From the NCBI GenBank assembly GCA_037693485.1, contig CM075351.1, positions 8,861,001 to 8,925,000 of the forward strand: a stretch of 64,000 bases of DNA. Reading direction: 5' to 3'. The notes beneath the pieces are model-generated. The model was not told where the DNA came from. It worked only from the letters and a program-made list of their open reading frames with translations, and searched no databases. Positions 1-10,674 of this stretch are shown here, in pieces. Numbering within the stretch: the first letter of the stretch is position 1; each line of letters begins with the position of its first letter. The position numbers were made by a program, and so were the translations under genes. This DNA comes from Kitagawia praeruptora. Taxonomy: Eukaryota > Streptophyta > Magnoliopsida > Apiales > Apiaceae.

Positions 1-347
1 GAAACCAGGGTTTGATATCCCCCAATAAATAAAAACCAGGGTGTCAATTCTCAACACTATCATACTAAACCCAAAATTTAACTCCAATATCACATTTTAC
101 TCAGAAAAAACTCGAAAAATGAACCAACACAATGCGATCAACCCGAATATGATCCATAAAAAATTCCTTTATCAACATTTTGTTTCTTTGTTAATTAGTA
201 TAAATCATTTTTATCATATTAAGTAAGTTTTAAAATTCCGCGAAAATTGACACATTTACGAACACAACCCGAAACACAAAACTTTAATAGAATAATGTCC
301 ACGGTAACAAATGAGAATCAAATGTTGAGTGAATAAGAAAATCTAAC
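1..347 (-). other. Intron 1 of the ETHE1-like gene (partial)
   Basis: AT-rich sequence downstream of the putative donor at 347-346. No further exon is recognisable before the window edge. The short open frame at 41-226 has no recognisable features. Confidence 0.45.
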
Positions 348-581
348 CAGAGCAGGCTTTTGTGGATGAGAAGCATCAGCAAGAAGGTAAGTATAAGTAG
401 AAGATTCCTTCTCAAACATCTGTCGAAACAGTAGCCTTGAGGACTGACCACCAGACGACGTCGTATAACAAGAAGAACCCATTCTTGATGTTGCAGTAAT
501 AATCTTGTTAGAATTCAAGAATCTTGAGAAACCCAATTGGGTTGAATTTGAGATGGGGTTGAAAGATAGTAATCTAAGCAT
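348..581 (-). CDS. ETHE1: ETHE1-like persulfide dioxygenase, first coding exon (partial gene)
   Basis: The 78-codon exon begins at ATG 581. It opens with an Arg/Ser/Asn-rich, acid-poor leader of about 33 residues, consistent with a mitochondrial transit peptide. Then come residues matching the start of the plant ETHE1 (glyoxalase II-like sulfur dioxygenase) catalytic domain: LLFRQMFEKESSTYTYLLAD followed by SHPQKPAL. The open frame runs to 318, but the exon most likely ends at 348, because the next minus-strand bases are GTTAGA, a possible 5' splice site at a codon boundary. The metal-binding motifs lie in later exons outside the window on the left. The family oxidises glutathione persulfide in mitochondria. 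Identity rests on the short conserved stretch recalled from the family. The donor position is inferred. Confidence 0.72.
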
Positions 582-903
582 TTGTATGTATAATGTAATG
601 CTTAAATATATAAAAAGAACAAGAAATTAAATATAAAAAAAGGAGATGAAATCAATGGAATAATGAAACGATGGGCATTGATGAGTTCGTCAGCTAGAGA
701 TGATGGTGATGATGATAATATAAAAAAGTGTTGAGAATGGAAGGTGTGTAAGAATACACTGAATGGCCGTGTGTATAATATAAGTACTTGGGTAGACAGG
801 ACAGGAACTGAGAGTATATTTTTACGAGGATTGCGTCATTTTGTTGGACAACTTAATTTTAGTTCGAAAACGATTTTTAAAAATTTTCTCAAATGCTAAT
901 AAA
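582..903 (-). promoter_or_regulatory. 5' flank / promoter region of the ETHE1-like gene
   Basis: Intergenic sequence upstream of the minus-strand ATG, containing A/T-rich stretches near 600-640 that could hold a TATA element. No specific site can be assigned. Confidence 0.3.
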
Positions 904-906
904 CGA

Positions 907-1745
907 TTTTTTTTTTTGCCAAGAAAAGAGATGATTTCATTAACAAATCAAATCGTTCATCAATACATCAATGAACCTTAGGTGGTTATCACACACCCGC
1001 CAAATATGATCAGTTTTAGAACAGGTAGACCTAGCTAGGAAATCGGCTACCTTATTCGCAGACCGTTTAATAAAATTAACACACACATTCTTATTACTAA
1101 GCTCCTCTAGCAACTTCTTGCACTCGTCGATCAGCCTTCCAAAGTATGATAGCAGCACTCCAGAACTTCTCAAAGCTTGCACGACCACGAGACAATCTGT
1201 CTCCACTACCACATTGCTATACTGTTGCTCTTTGATCCAGCTTAGGGCTTCTCGAACCCCCATGGCCTCTGCATTTTCTGGAAATACATTACCCATATTA
1301 CACTTTGAACTAGCATGAAGTAACTCCCCCTTATGATTCCTGGCAACAAGAGAGAAACTATAGCAATTCAAAGTTTCAAAAATTGCAGCATCAGAATTAA
1401 CTTTAACCATATTATCCTGTGGAAGTGTCCAGTGCTCAACGCCATCCGCATTGGTCATAAGACCAAGATAGTTATCGAATGTTTTATCATGAGCATATTT
1501 CCATTGGCTAAAGACCACTCTTGCTGAAGCTACAACATCTGCCACTTCTGTACCACATTGATTCCAAACTAATTCATTCCTGCACTTCCATAGTGACCAA
1601 CAAAGCATTGCTGCTTCCTTTCTCTGCTTGATGTCCCAACTGTTAGGTAGCAGCCTTTAGGAAGCCGTCCATGACTTCTTCTTGCCAAACTCTTTCCACC
1701 AACCAAACATATCACCAACTACACCTACCACATACCACATATATC
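907..1745 (-). mobile_element. 5'-truncated LINE (non-LTR retrotransposon), 3' end
   Basis: On the minus strand a C-terminal RNase H domain ends at 940. About 20 bases later there is an 11-base A run (T run 907-917), read as the poly(A) tail. The other side stops where the LTR of copia element 1 begins at 1746. Upstream of the ORF (1609-1745) the sequence looks like continuing LINE coding DNA with broken frames. No target duplication could be assigned. Confidence 0.7.
940..1608 (-). pseudogene. LINE ORF2 C-terminus with RNase H domain
   Basis: This is a 222-residue open frame resembling the RVT_3-type RNase H (PF13456) found at the C-terminus of plant LINE proteins and annotated as At1g65750-like. 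Visible marks are MVKVNSDAAIF (first catalytic Asp), ENAEAMGVREAL (Glu), VVVETDCLVVVQAL (Asp) and FIKRSANKVADFLAR (the C-terminal motif). The endonuclease and reverse transcriptase are absent, so it is a fragment. It is not a host gene, although the remaining frame is undamaged. Confidence 0.75.
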
Positions 1746-3057
1746 TGTTAGAAAATGGAGTTTTTAGAGCATAAGTATTTTTATGTTCTTGATGTTAATT
1801 CCGGATTTTAACGATTGGAAATTGTTCCTTATTATGAGGACTTAAATTTTCATTTATGGGTCTAAGTAATTTTCTTAGTGAAACCCATAGAGAAATGGAG
1901 TTGAAGTTAGTAGCTTGAATAAGCTTGAAATGAGAATGTATATTTGTCCCACATTGAAATGAATAAAGGGGGTTGTTGGCTTTATATAGAATCACACACA
2001 TGGGTAGTGTACAACTACTAAGGTGTATGATGGTGCATGGTGTTACTGTGTGCTCCACGCGCGCGCACACACACACACGCGCGTGCCGCCGCCCGCCTCG
2101 CCACGCCACGCCACGTCTCGACTCGACTCGGGTCGTGTCGGCTCGGTCGAAGGGCGAATGTCTCGGCGTCTCGCGTACGCGAGGCGACCTGGGCGAGGGA
2201 TTTTATTTCTGTGCTGGATCAAATACTGATGGACCTCAAGTCCTGACGGTATCAGATCCTGATGAATGATCAAATGCTGACGGACGAAAATCCTGATGGA
2301 TGAATGATCAAATGCTGATGGACATCAGATCCTGACGGACGAAAATCCTGATGGATCAGATCCTGATGTTGGGTCAGAATTTGATAATATATATATATTC
2401 GTATAATTAAAATAAAAACTGATATGTGTGGATAAATATAACGTAACAGTTACGATTTATTAAATCAACCGTTTTGATTTTATTAAATCAGCCGTTTCAT
2501 TTTATTAAATGTAAATCGGCAGTTACAATATTAATTGGGTGGCATCAGTTACGTTTGGCCTCTCCTATAGATAGAGAGCTAAGCTACTGATTGTATATAC
2601 ACGGAATATACAGACCACACCCTACATTCTCTTCTCTTCTCTGCACTCTCTGTTCTCCTCCTATTATAGTTTATGTTAGTTAGGGTTTTCTGGCGACTGA
2701 GGTACTAGTCGAAGTTGAGTATTCTGATTGTTGTGATCACTGTACTCGGAGCTGTTTTATCCTGGGAGAGGTGTTGCAAGCATCCCAACACAGTTGTAAG
2801 TGGGGGCAATTATCTCTTCAAGAGCAGTCAGGCTTTCTAGCAAATCCTGACGACTCAGTTGTTTGTTTTACTTGTTTTACATACTGATATAGCTATGGCT
2901 ACTGGTATGTTTTCTGCCTTCTCTTTGTTCTATCAATTACTGACATGCATGTGTTTTACCTTCATGTTTTTTTTCGCTAATTGTATGCTTGGCCTGGACT
3001 TGTTAAATATGATATATAACTGTCTCTATGTTGCTGTTTTTGTAAATATTTCCAACA
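1746..3057 (+). repeat. 5' LTR of copia element 1
   Basis: 1,312 bp, TG...CA. It contains a TATATA stretch at 1981-1986, a GC-rich segment (2057-2200) starting with a 30-bp alternating purine/pyrimidine tract, and about nine copies of a T(C/A/G)CTGA(T/C)G motif in 2220-2370. Relative to the 3' LTR it lacks about 140 bp before this motif cluster and carries a short internal duplication. Confidence 0.88.
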
Positions 3058-3085
3058 AGAACATCACAAGTCCAAACTGGGACAT

Positions 3086-6000
3086 GTGATGCCAACTGAG
3101 CATGGAAGTTCGAAGGTAAATGTAGCAACTGTAGGACAGAAAAGGAAGGCTGTCTCTAAGAAGGGTAATAGTAATAAACCTAGGAATGACAAGGATAAGG
3201 CCAAGAAACCAAAGGCAAACAAACCATGTTGGTCTTGTGGGCAGGTTGGGCACTGGAGTAAGGACTGCCCTACAAAGAAAGCAAAGAAAGCCGAGGGGGT
3301 AGCTCAAGCGAATGCTGTGCTTGGAACCTCAAGTGGGCCTGTAGCGAACATGGTTGTTGGTGAGGCTTTGGCTTCTGAAACCAACGAAGACCGGTATGTT
3401 ACCTACAACCCTCTACTATTTTCCACTTATCTGTCAAATGAATGGTTGATTGATACTGGAGCTAATGTGCATATTTGTGCTGACATTAGTTTATTTGTAT
3501 CTTATCAACAGAGTCATAGCCTGACAGTGACGATGGGGAACGCAAGTGCCGCTCAAGTACATGGAATAGGAAACGTGGACTTGAAGTTTCCTTCGGGTCG
3601 TATTCTATCCCTGACGAGAGTGCATCATGTTCCCAACATGCGTAGAAATATAATAAGTGGAAGCTGTTTAGTAGCTAATGGTTTTGAAGTCTCTCTTAAA
3701 TGTAATAAAGTAGTTCTTATTCATACTGGTACTTTCTTTGGCAAGGGTTACTTGTCAAATGGTTTGTTTGTAATAAATGCTGAGCCCGTTTTGGGTGCTT
3801 TAAATAAGATTACTCCTTCTGTTAACTATGTTGAATCTTCAACTATATGGCATGCTAGACTTGGTCACTTAAATTTTGGTGCTCTTAAAAATATGATGAA
3901 CTTAGAGTTGATTCCAAAACACACTATAGAAAAGAATTCTAAATGTCAAGTATGTGTGTCTGCTAAACAAATAAGGAAACCTTTTCATAATATTGTTAGG
4001 GATTCAGACTTGTTAGATTTAGTACACACTGATATTTGTGAATTTGGTGGTGTGTTGACTAAGGACCATTTTAGATACTTCATTACCTTTATAGATAATA
4101 GTAGTAGATACTGTTATGTTTATTTACTTAGACATAAGGATGAAGCACTTAGTAAATTCATTATATATAAAACTGAAGTAGAAAAACAAACTAGTAAGGT
4201 ACTTAAAAGGATGAGATCTGATAGAGGTGGTGAGTATACGAGTAACGCTTTTAATGAATTTTGTGCAAGCAATGGTATAGTTCATGAAGTTACACCACCA
4301 TACACACCTGAGTCTAATGGGGTTGCTGAGCGAAAGAACAGAACATTTAAAGATATGATTAATAGTATGCTTATTAATTCTGGGTTGCCTAAATACATGT
4401 GGGGAGAAGCTCTGAATACGGCTTGCCATATTCTGAATAGAGTTCCTCTGAAACACATGGATAAGACACCCTATGAGTTATGGAAGAGCAAGAAGACTAG
4501 TCTTAAGTATCTTCGTGTGTGGGGGTGCCTTGCTAAGGTACTTGTCCCTGAACACAAGAGAAAGAAACTAGGTCCGAAGACTGTTGATTGTATCTTTCTG
4601 GGCTATCTTGAGACCACTACAGCTATGAGATTTTTAGTATTAAAATCTGACATAGATGGTATAGTGGCAAACACGATAGTTGAGTTTCGTGATGCTACAT
4701 TCTTTGAGGATGTTTACCCTATGAAGACTGGTATACCTCTAGTTGCTTCTAATGAAGATCCTACTCACACATCAAGTTCTATTCCTGATCATGTGGAAAA
4801 GATGATAAATGTGGGGGCGGAACCTAGTAGTGGCTCTACTCCTAAGGAGGTAGAGGAACCACGAAGGAGTAAGCGTGATAAGGTAGTCAAGGATTTTGGA
4901 AGAGATTTTATCACTTACAATGTCGAGGACGAACCTTTAACTTTCCGACAAGCTATGGATTCTTCAGAGTCTAGGCACTGGAAGGGCGCTATAAAGAGTG
5001 AAATTGACTCTATTGTTTCTAACGGGACATGGGAGTTAGTTGATCTCCCTCCTGGGTGTTCTACTATCGGGTGCAGATGGATCTTTAAAAGGAAGTTGAA
5101 CCCTGACGGCTCAATAGATAAGTACAAAGCTAGACTGGTAGCTAAGGGTTTTAAGCAAATGGAGGGCATTGATTACTTTGACACATACTCTCCAGTAGCT
5201 AGAATGACAACAATCCGAATGCTAGTAGCATTGGCTTCCGTACATGGTCTTATCATCCATCAAATGGATGTAAAGACAGCTTTTCTTCATGGTGAACTTG
5301 AAGAAGAGATTTATATGGATCAGCCTGAGGGATTTGTTGCATCTGGTAACGAAAGGAAAGTATGTAAGTTGATCAAATCCATCTATGGCTTGAAACAAGC
5401 TCCTAGGGATTGGCATAAAAAGTTTGATGAAACTATATTGCCTTTCAGTTATGATATTAATGAAAGTGATAAGTGTGTCTACACCAAAGTTAAAGGTAGT
5501 GAGTGTGTCATCATGTGCCTATATGTTGATGACATATTACTGTTTGGAACCAATATTGAGATTATTAACGAGACAAAAGCTTTCTTGAAAAGGCATTTTG
5601 ATATGAAGGATATGGGTGAGGCTAGTGTGATTCTTGGTCTCAAACTGACACAGTCAGCTGAGGGAATAACTTTATCGCAGTCTCATTATATAGAGAAATC
5701 TATACTTGAGAAATATGGTTATTCACAGTGTAGAATCGCTAGTACACCCTATGATCCTAAAGTTGCCCTTGTTAAGAATACTTCAGGAGTACCTGTGTCT
5801 CAGTTAAGGTATTCTCAGATTATAGGGAGTTTGCAGTATCTTGCTAACTGTACTAGACCAGATATTTCATACTCTGTGTCTAAGTTGGCTAGGTATACAA
5901 GCTGTCCAAACAGAACTCATTGGGATGCTCTTGATAGAGTACTTAGATATCTGAAAGGCACAATGTACCTTAGTTTACACTATAGGAGATTTCCTGGTGT

Positions 6001-6511
6001 GCTTGAAGGGTACAGTGATGCAAGTTGGATAGCTATGAAGTCTGGTTCCAATGGAGTGACTGGATACGTGTTCACCTTAGCAGGGGGAGCAATATCCTGG
6101 AAGTCGACCAAACAGACTATAGTAACTCGGTCTACTTTTGAGGCTGAGTTGTGTGCACTTGATGCCACTGGGACGGAGGCTGAATGGTTACATGGACTTA
6201 TGTCCGCGATACCTGTAGTAAGCAGACCGCTTCCTGCGTTTGCTATTCATTGTGATAGTAAAACAACTATCGACAAGATTAGCAGTAAGAAGTATAATGC
6301 TAAAACAAAGAGGCACATCCAAGTTAGACTAAAGTCTATTAGGGGTTTAGTGTCTGATAGGATTATTGCTGTAGAGTTCATAGGAACTCAGGATAATATA
6401 GCTGATCCTTTAACTAAAGGACTGGAACCTGCAGTGGTCCTTAAGTCGAGGTTGGGGATGGGGCTGTCAACCCATCATAGTTCATCATCAGTGGGAACCC
6501 AATACACATGA
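3086..6511 (+). CDS. Copia Gag(C-terminal part)-Pol polyprotein
   Basis: 1,141 residues. Gag survives only from its basic tail and a CX2CX4HX4C zinc knuckle (C48, C51, H56, C61). The protease motif LIDTGA is at about 121-126. Integrase has the HHCC zinc region (about 255-290) and D316, D379, E415, with 35 residues between the last two. RT has the YVDD box at 813-816, and RNase H is near the C-terminus (SDASW; TFEAELCAL). The frame is open throughout, so Pol looks intact. The frame also continues upstream of ATG 3086 to the LTR junction, so the true start of the ancestral Gag has been lost. The polyprotein would normally mature in a virus-like particle and catalyse reverse transcription and integration. 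Without a PBS this copy should not prime its own cDNA. Confidence 0.88.
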   Translation: MMPTEHGSSKVNVATVGQKRKAVSKKGNSNKPRNDKDKAKKPKANKPCWSCGQVGHWSKDCPTKKAKKAEGVAQANAVLGTSSGPVANMVVGEALASETNEDRYVTYNPLLFSTYLSNEWLIDTGANVHICADISLFVSYQQSHSLTVTMGNASAAQVHGIGNVDLKFPSGRILSLTRVHHVPNMRRNIISGSCLVANGFEVSLKCNKVVLIHTGTFFGKGYLSNGLFVINAEPVLGALNKITPSVNYVESSTIWHARLGHLNFGALKNMMNLELIPKHTIEKNSKCQVCVSAKQIRKPFHNIVRDSDLLDLVHTDICEFGGVLTKDHFRYFITFIDNSSRYCYVYLLRHKDEALSKFIIYKTEVEKQTSKVLKRMRSDRGGEYTSNAFNEFCASNGIVHEVTPPYTPESNGVAERKNRTFKDMINSMLINSGLPKYMWGEALNTACHILNRVPLKHMDKTPYELWKSKKTSLKYLRVWGCLAKVLVPEHKRKKLGPKTVDCIFLGYLETTTAMRFLVLKSDIDGIVANTIVEFRDATFFEDVYPMKTGIPLVASNEDPTHTSSSIPDHVEKMINVGAEPSSGSTPKEVEEPRRSKRDKVVKDFGRDFITYNVEDEPLTFRQAMDSSESRHWKGAIKSEIDSIVSNGTWELVDLPPGCSTIGCRWIFKRKLNPDGSIDKYKARLVAKGFKQMEGIDYFDTYSPVARMTTIRMLVALASVHGLIIHQMDVKTAFLHGELEEEIYMDQPEGFVASGNERKVCKLIKSIYGLKQAPRDWHKKFDETILPFSYDINESDKCVYTKVKGSECVIMCLYVDDILLFGTNIEIINETKAFLKRHFDMKDMGEASVILGLKLTQSAEGITLSQSHYIEKSILEKYGYSQCRIASTPYDPKVALVKNTSGVPVSQLRYSQIIGSLQYLANCTRPDISYSVSKLARYTSCPNRTHWDALDRVLRYLKGTMYLSLHYRRFPGVLEGYSDASWIAMKSGSNGVTGYVFTLAGGAISWKSTKQTIVTRSTFEAELCALDATGTEAEWLHGLMSAIPVVSRPLPAFAIHCDSKTTIDKISSKKYNAKTKRHIQVRLKSIRGLVSDRIIAVEFIGTQDNIADPLTKGLEPAVVLKSRLGMGLSTHHSSSSVGTQYT

Positions 6512-7035
6512 GAGGAGATCCCTTGAAGTGTATTCAATGTGGTAATAACAAGCTGTAAGGATGAATTGGTAGTACCTTTGCTACATAGATGATACTGTTG
6601 TATCTGAGTCTATCCCCTGAAAACCTAGAAGGTACTGATACTGCTAGATAGCAAGAGTTATTATAACTCTGAATGGGGTCAAGTCATTTGACGAGATGGT
6701 AGCAGTACATCTCTGGAGATGCCCAGCTAAGCGAATGTAATTGTGTGGTCGCAATTAGAGGAAAGGGTTATTCCTTGAAGCATTCGATGAACAGGATCGA
6801 GACAAGACCATTAATGTCTCAAAGCCGTAGATTGGCACCATAGCCTTTGACTTGTCGTCGTCTATGGAACATGGTTACACCAAACGGATTAAGATTCAAG
6901 GTGAAACATTCCATCTGAATCCGGTAATCATTGAAGTAGGGGACTTAGGAGGGTTCAAACCCGGAAGGGTACCGACTCTGAAAAACAAGTCATGATGTAA
7001 AACCTGGAGCATTTCTGTATGGATTTGTGGGGGAT

Positions 7036-8463
7036 TGTTAGAAAATGGAGTTTTTAGAGCATAAGTATTTTTATGTTCTTGATGTTAATTCCGGATTTTA
7101 ACGATTGGAAATTGTTCCTTGTTATGAGGACTTAAATTTTCATTTATGGGTCTAAGTAATTTTCTTAGTGAAACCCATAGAGAAATGGAGTTGAAGTTAG
7201 TAGCTTGAATAAGCTTGAAATGAGAATGTGTATTTGTCCCACATTGAAATGAATAAAGGGGGTTGTTGGCTTTATATAGAATCACACACATGGGTAGTAT
7301 ACAACTACTAAGGAGTATGATGGTGCATGGTGTTACTGTGTGCTCCACGCGCACACACACACACGCGCGCGCGCACCGCCGCCGCCACCCGCCTCGCCAC
7401 GCCACGCCACGTCACGTCTCGACTCGACTCGACTCGGGTCGTGTCGGCTCGGTCGAAGGGCGAATGTCTCGGCGTCTCGCGTACGCGAGGCGGCCTGGGC
7501 GAGGTATTTTATTTCTGTGTTTAAATAATATTTTAATTAGAATAAATATATATATCGTTCGGGATCAGTACTTGGAATAAATCAGGAACTGGCAGACATC
7601 TAATACTGATGGGCTCAAGTCCTGATGAAGTCCTGAAGGTACTACCAGATCCTGATGCTGGATCAAATACTGATGGACCTCAAGTCCTGACGGTATCAGA
7701 TCCTGATGAATGATCAAATGCTGATGGACATCAGATCCTGACGGACGAAAATCCTGATGGATCAGATCCTGATGTTGGGTCAGAATTTGATAATATATAT
7801 ATATTCGTATAATTAAAATAAAAACTGATATGTGTGGATAAATATAACGTAACAGTTACGATTTATTAAATCAACCGTTTTGATTTTATTAAATCAGCCG
7901 TTTCATTTTATTAAATGTAAATTGGCAGTTACAATATTAATTGGGTGGCATCAGTTACGTTTGGCCTCTCCTATAGATAGAGAGCTAAGCTACTGATTGT
8001 ATATACACGGAATATACAGACCACACCCTACATTCTCTTCTCTTCTCTGCACTCTCTGTTCTCCTCCTATTATAGTTTATGTTATTTAGGGTTTTCTGGC
8101 GACTGAGGTACTAGTCGAAGTTGAGTATTCTGATTGTTGTGATCACTGTACTCGGAGCTGTTTTATCCTGGGAGAGGTGTTGCAAGCATCCCAACACAGT
8201 TGTAAGTGGGGGCAATTATCTCTTCAAGAGCAGTCAGGCTTTCTAGCAAATCCTGACGACTCAGTTGTTTGTTTTACTTGTTTTACATACTAATATAGCT
8301 ATGGCTACTGGTATGTTTTCTGCCTTCTCTTTGTTCTATCAATTACTGACATGCATGTGTTTTACCTTCATGTTTTTTTTCGCTAATTGTATGCTTGGCC
8401 TGGACTTGTTAAATATGATATATAACTGTCTCTATGTTGCTGTTTTTGTAAATATTTCCAACA
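7036..8463 (+). repeat. 3' LTR of copia element 1
   Basis: 1,428 bp, same ends as the 5' LTR. It contains the Z-DNA-prone tract at 7347-7376 and about eleven CTGATG/CTGACG-type motifs in 7600-7790. It is longer than the 5' LTR because it keeps the segment around 7525-7665. Confidence 0.88.
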
Positions 8464-8953
8464 TTATCTTCTATAAATACTCCTCTCCTCCTTCATTATC
8501 AAACACACCATAATTCTCTCTTCTCTCTCTATAGCTGCTAGATAGTCCGTCTAGTAGGGGAGCCAGTTTAGCCCACTTTCAGGAAGTGTCGGGATAGAAG
8601 GTCCTCGTGCCTAAACTATTCCTTAGGGTACTTGGGTCTGACTGCAACCATCGGAGGTGGTCCCGCTGCAGGGGTCTTTCTATCAGGTTGTGTGGCACTA
8701 TCCGGGTTGGGAGAGGGGGAGAATGAAAGGTTGTCGGGAAACAGTGATAGGGGGAGGTTTTGAGATAAACACTTCAGTGAGTTGGGGATATACATAATAG
8801 GTATTGTAGGGCTGAATTTTTGTATGAAATTCAAGGGGCCGAATACCCAGATGTTGTAATCTCTTTTATCTAGTGTGAAGTTGTTGCTCTTGTGGATGTA
8901 GGCTGGGCTGAACCACGTTAAATTTTTTATCTCTTTTACTGTATTGTTGGTTT
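8464..8953 (+). repeat. Probable LTR fragment of another copia element
   Basis: It has a TATA-like CTATAAATAC (about 8471-8480), a CT-rich stretch, and near its end GTGGATGTAGG followed by GAACCACGTTAAA, an arrangement seen in R/U5 regions of plant copia LTRs. It is cut at 8954 by the CACTA-type terminus. No ORF is credible here. The family assignment is from recalled similarity only. Confidence 0.45.
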
Positions 8954-10674
8954 CACTACGCCATATATGGCTTTATACAACACTTTAGGGGGGTGTTACC
9001 TTCTCAAGTGATATCATAGCTATGAAATTTTGGACGTAACACAACACTTTAGTTTTGGTGTTACCATATCCTTAAAGGTATGTTACCATAGCTGTGAAAG
9101 GTGTTAAACTTAGTAACACCAAGGCTGTGTTACCTTAGAGTATAATTAACATATTTTTGAATTTTATTTATAATTAATGGTTTAATAATTATTAAATTTT
9201 AAAATTAAATAATTTTAATCAAGTCATTGAATTTATTATTATAAAAATAATATTATATCAAATACTTGAATTATTTATATTTTTACAATATTAATATATT
9301 TTTAGAAAATTTTATTTTAAAATATCTTAAAATAAATTTGATTAAATTCATTAATAAGATTATTGAAGAAAATAACAGGGTATAAATGTATAATAAGTTT
9401 AAATTATTATTCAATAATTGAAATAATATTAAGAAATTATTAAATTTTGATTAAAATCAATAAAACATTTATTAGAGAAAGTAACAACTTGTAAGAACTA
9501 ATATTAATTTAATAGAATTAGGAAGAGATTTTAAGAACAAAATAACTGAAATAATCGATTCAATATTTATAATTTAATATTCAACATATTAAAATAAATA
9601 TGTAATAATTTTTTTTAAAAAAAAGAAAGTATATACTGAAATTATTGAGATGATGGAGCTGAGGTCTGAGGAGCGGCAAACAAACACGCTGAGCGGCAAA
9701 ACGAAAATTCACAAAATACAAGGCGGGGGAAATTGGGGAAATACTCAATAATCAAACTCAGTCTCCTGACTCCTCACTCTCTCTCAATACTCAATCTCTC
9801 ATTCTCTCACTTCTCGCTCAGTCGCTCACTCTCTCTCAAGTCTCAAGGATTAATCGAAGTTTGGTTCAATTAGGGTTCGACTTGGGTTTAATCGAAGCAG
9901 CCTTTGTATTACATGCTTCGATTTGTATATGTATTTGTGTTTCGAACTGGGCTTTTGATTTGGTTTTACATGATGGGTCTTCGAATGTGGGCGAAAGAGG
10001 CGACTATTCAGAATGCTATAGAGTTTCTCGCACCGAAAGGGGCTTTTATCATGAAAGTATGCTTTGATTTCTCTATCTAGATATTTATGTATTAGACTTT
10101 GAATTTGTATGAAGTTTGTATATTTGTGCTTGGTTTTATGCTGATTATGTCATGTTCTTGATTAAAATTGTGGGGGACGTAGTTAATTGGAAATATAGGT
10201 GAGTGCTCAACTACTCTTTTGTTATATTTATAATTTGTGTGTATGTATGTGTATATTTATGTGTGTCAGTTTGATTGTTTAGTTGCATATATTGATAAAA
10301 TCTCTTTTGTTATACATACTTCTTTATTTTCTTTGTATGCAGATTGCAGATCATGGATTTCCAACCTGGAGAGTTTCTTAATGTTAAGGTAAATATAGAA
10401 TGTAATAACTAGTTACTACTACTAAAAATCTATGGTACTGATATCTTTATTTGTGGATATTAATTAATAGAGGAAGGATCTTAAAGTATTTAAGATTACA
10501 ATTAGTTATGACTTATGTGATATCATTCAAGCCAGCAAATGAAGTTCACATTTTATTCACTAAATTTTGCTTACTATTTTTTTTCTTCATATTGGAATGA
10601 GTACTGTGCCTCAAAAATTTCGGCAATTTTGCATTGAAATAGTTTATTAGTATTCCTCCATTCTCAAGATGATT
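8954..10674 (+). mobile_element. CACTA (En/Spm)-type transposon, left end
   Basis: It begins CACTACGCCATATATGG. Within the next 180 bp there are about seven copies of GGTGTTAC / GTAACACC in both orientations, a subterminal-repeat pattern typical of CACTA elements. An AT-rich stretch follows (9140-9640), then a CT-rich 5'-UTR-like region (9760-9850). Possible small exons follow: an open stretch ending ATCATGAAA before GTATGC at about 10060, and a short exon near 10343-10388 bounded by TGCAG and GTAAAT. The right terminus is not seen. The element is cut by copia element 2 at about 10675. Confidence 0.55.

Larger units (their letters stand above)
1746..8463 (+). mobile_element. Ty1/copia LTR retrotransposon (copia element 1), internally deleted
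   Basis: The LTRs begin TGTTAGAAAATGG and end TTTCCAACA. Between them lies a 1,141-residue pol-containing ORF in copia order (integrase before RT) and a G-rich tract (TGTGGGGGAT) just before the 3' LTR. No PBS is present: the 5' LTR runs straight into gag-frame sequence at 3058, so PBS, leader and N-terminal gag are missing. Flanking pentamers are ATATC (1741-1745) and TTATC (8464-8468), a four-of-five match. The two flanks belong to different repeats, which leaves the insertion history unclear. Positions 6512-7035 are non-coding 3' sequence. Confidence 0.9.

Noticed and set aside
1973..2273. Overlapping open frames in the GC-rich LTR segment (also 7263-7580)
   Set aside because: They arise from low-stop GC-rich repeats and differ between the two LTRs.
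9861..10067. 68-codon frame as a stand-alone gene
   Set aside because: Probably part of the leader or first exons of the CACTA-type element. Another frame ending at a GTATGC donor is as likely.
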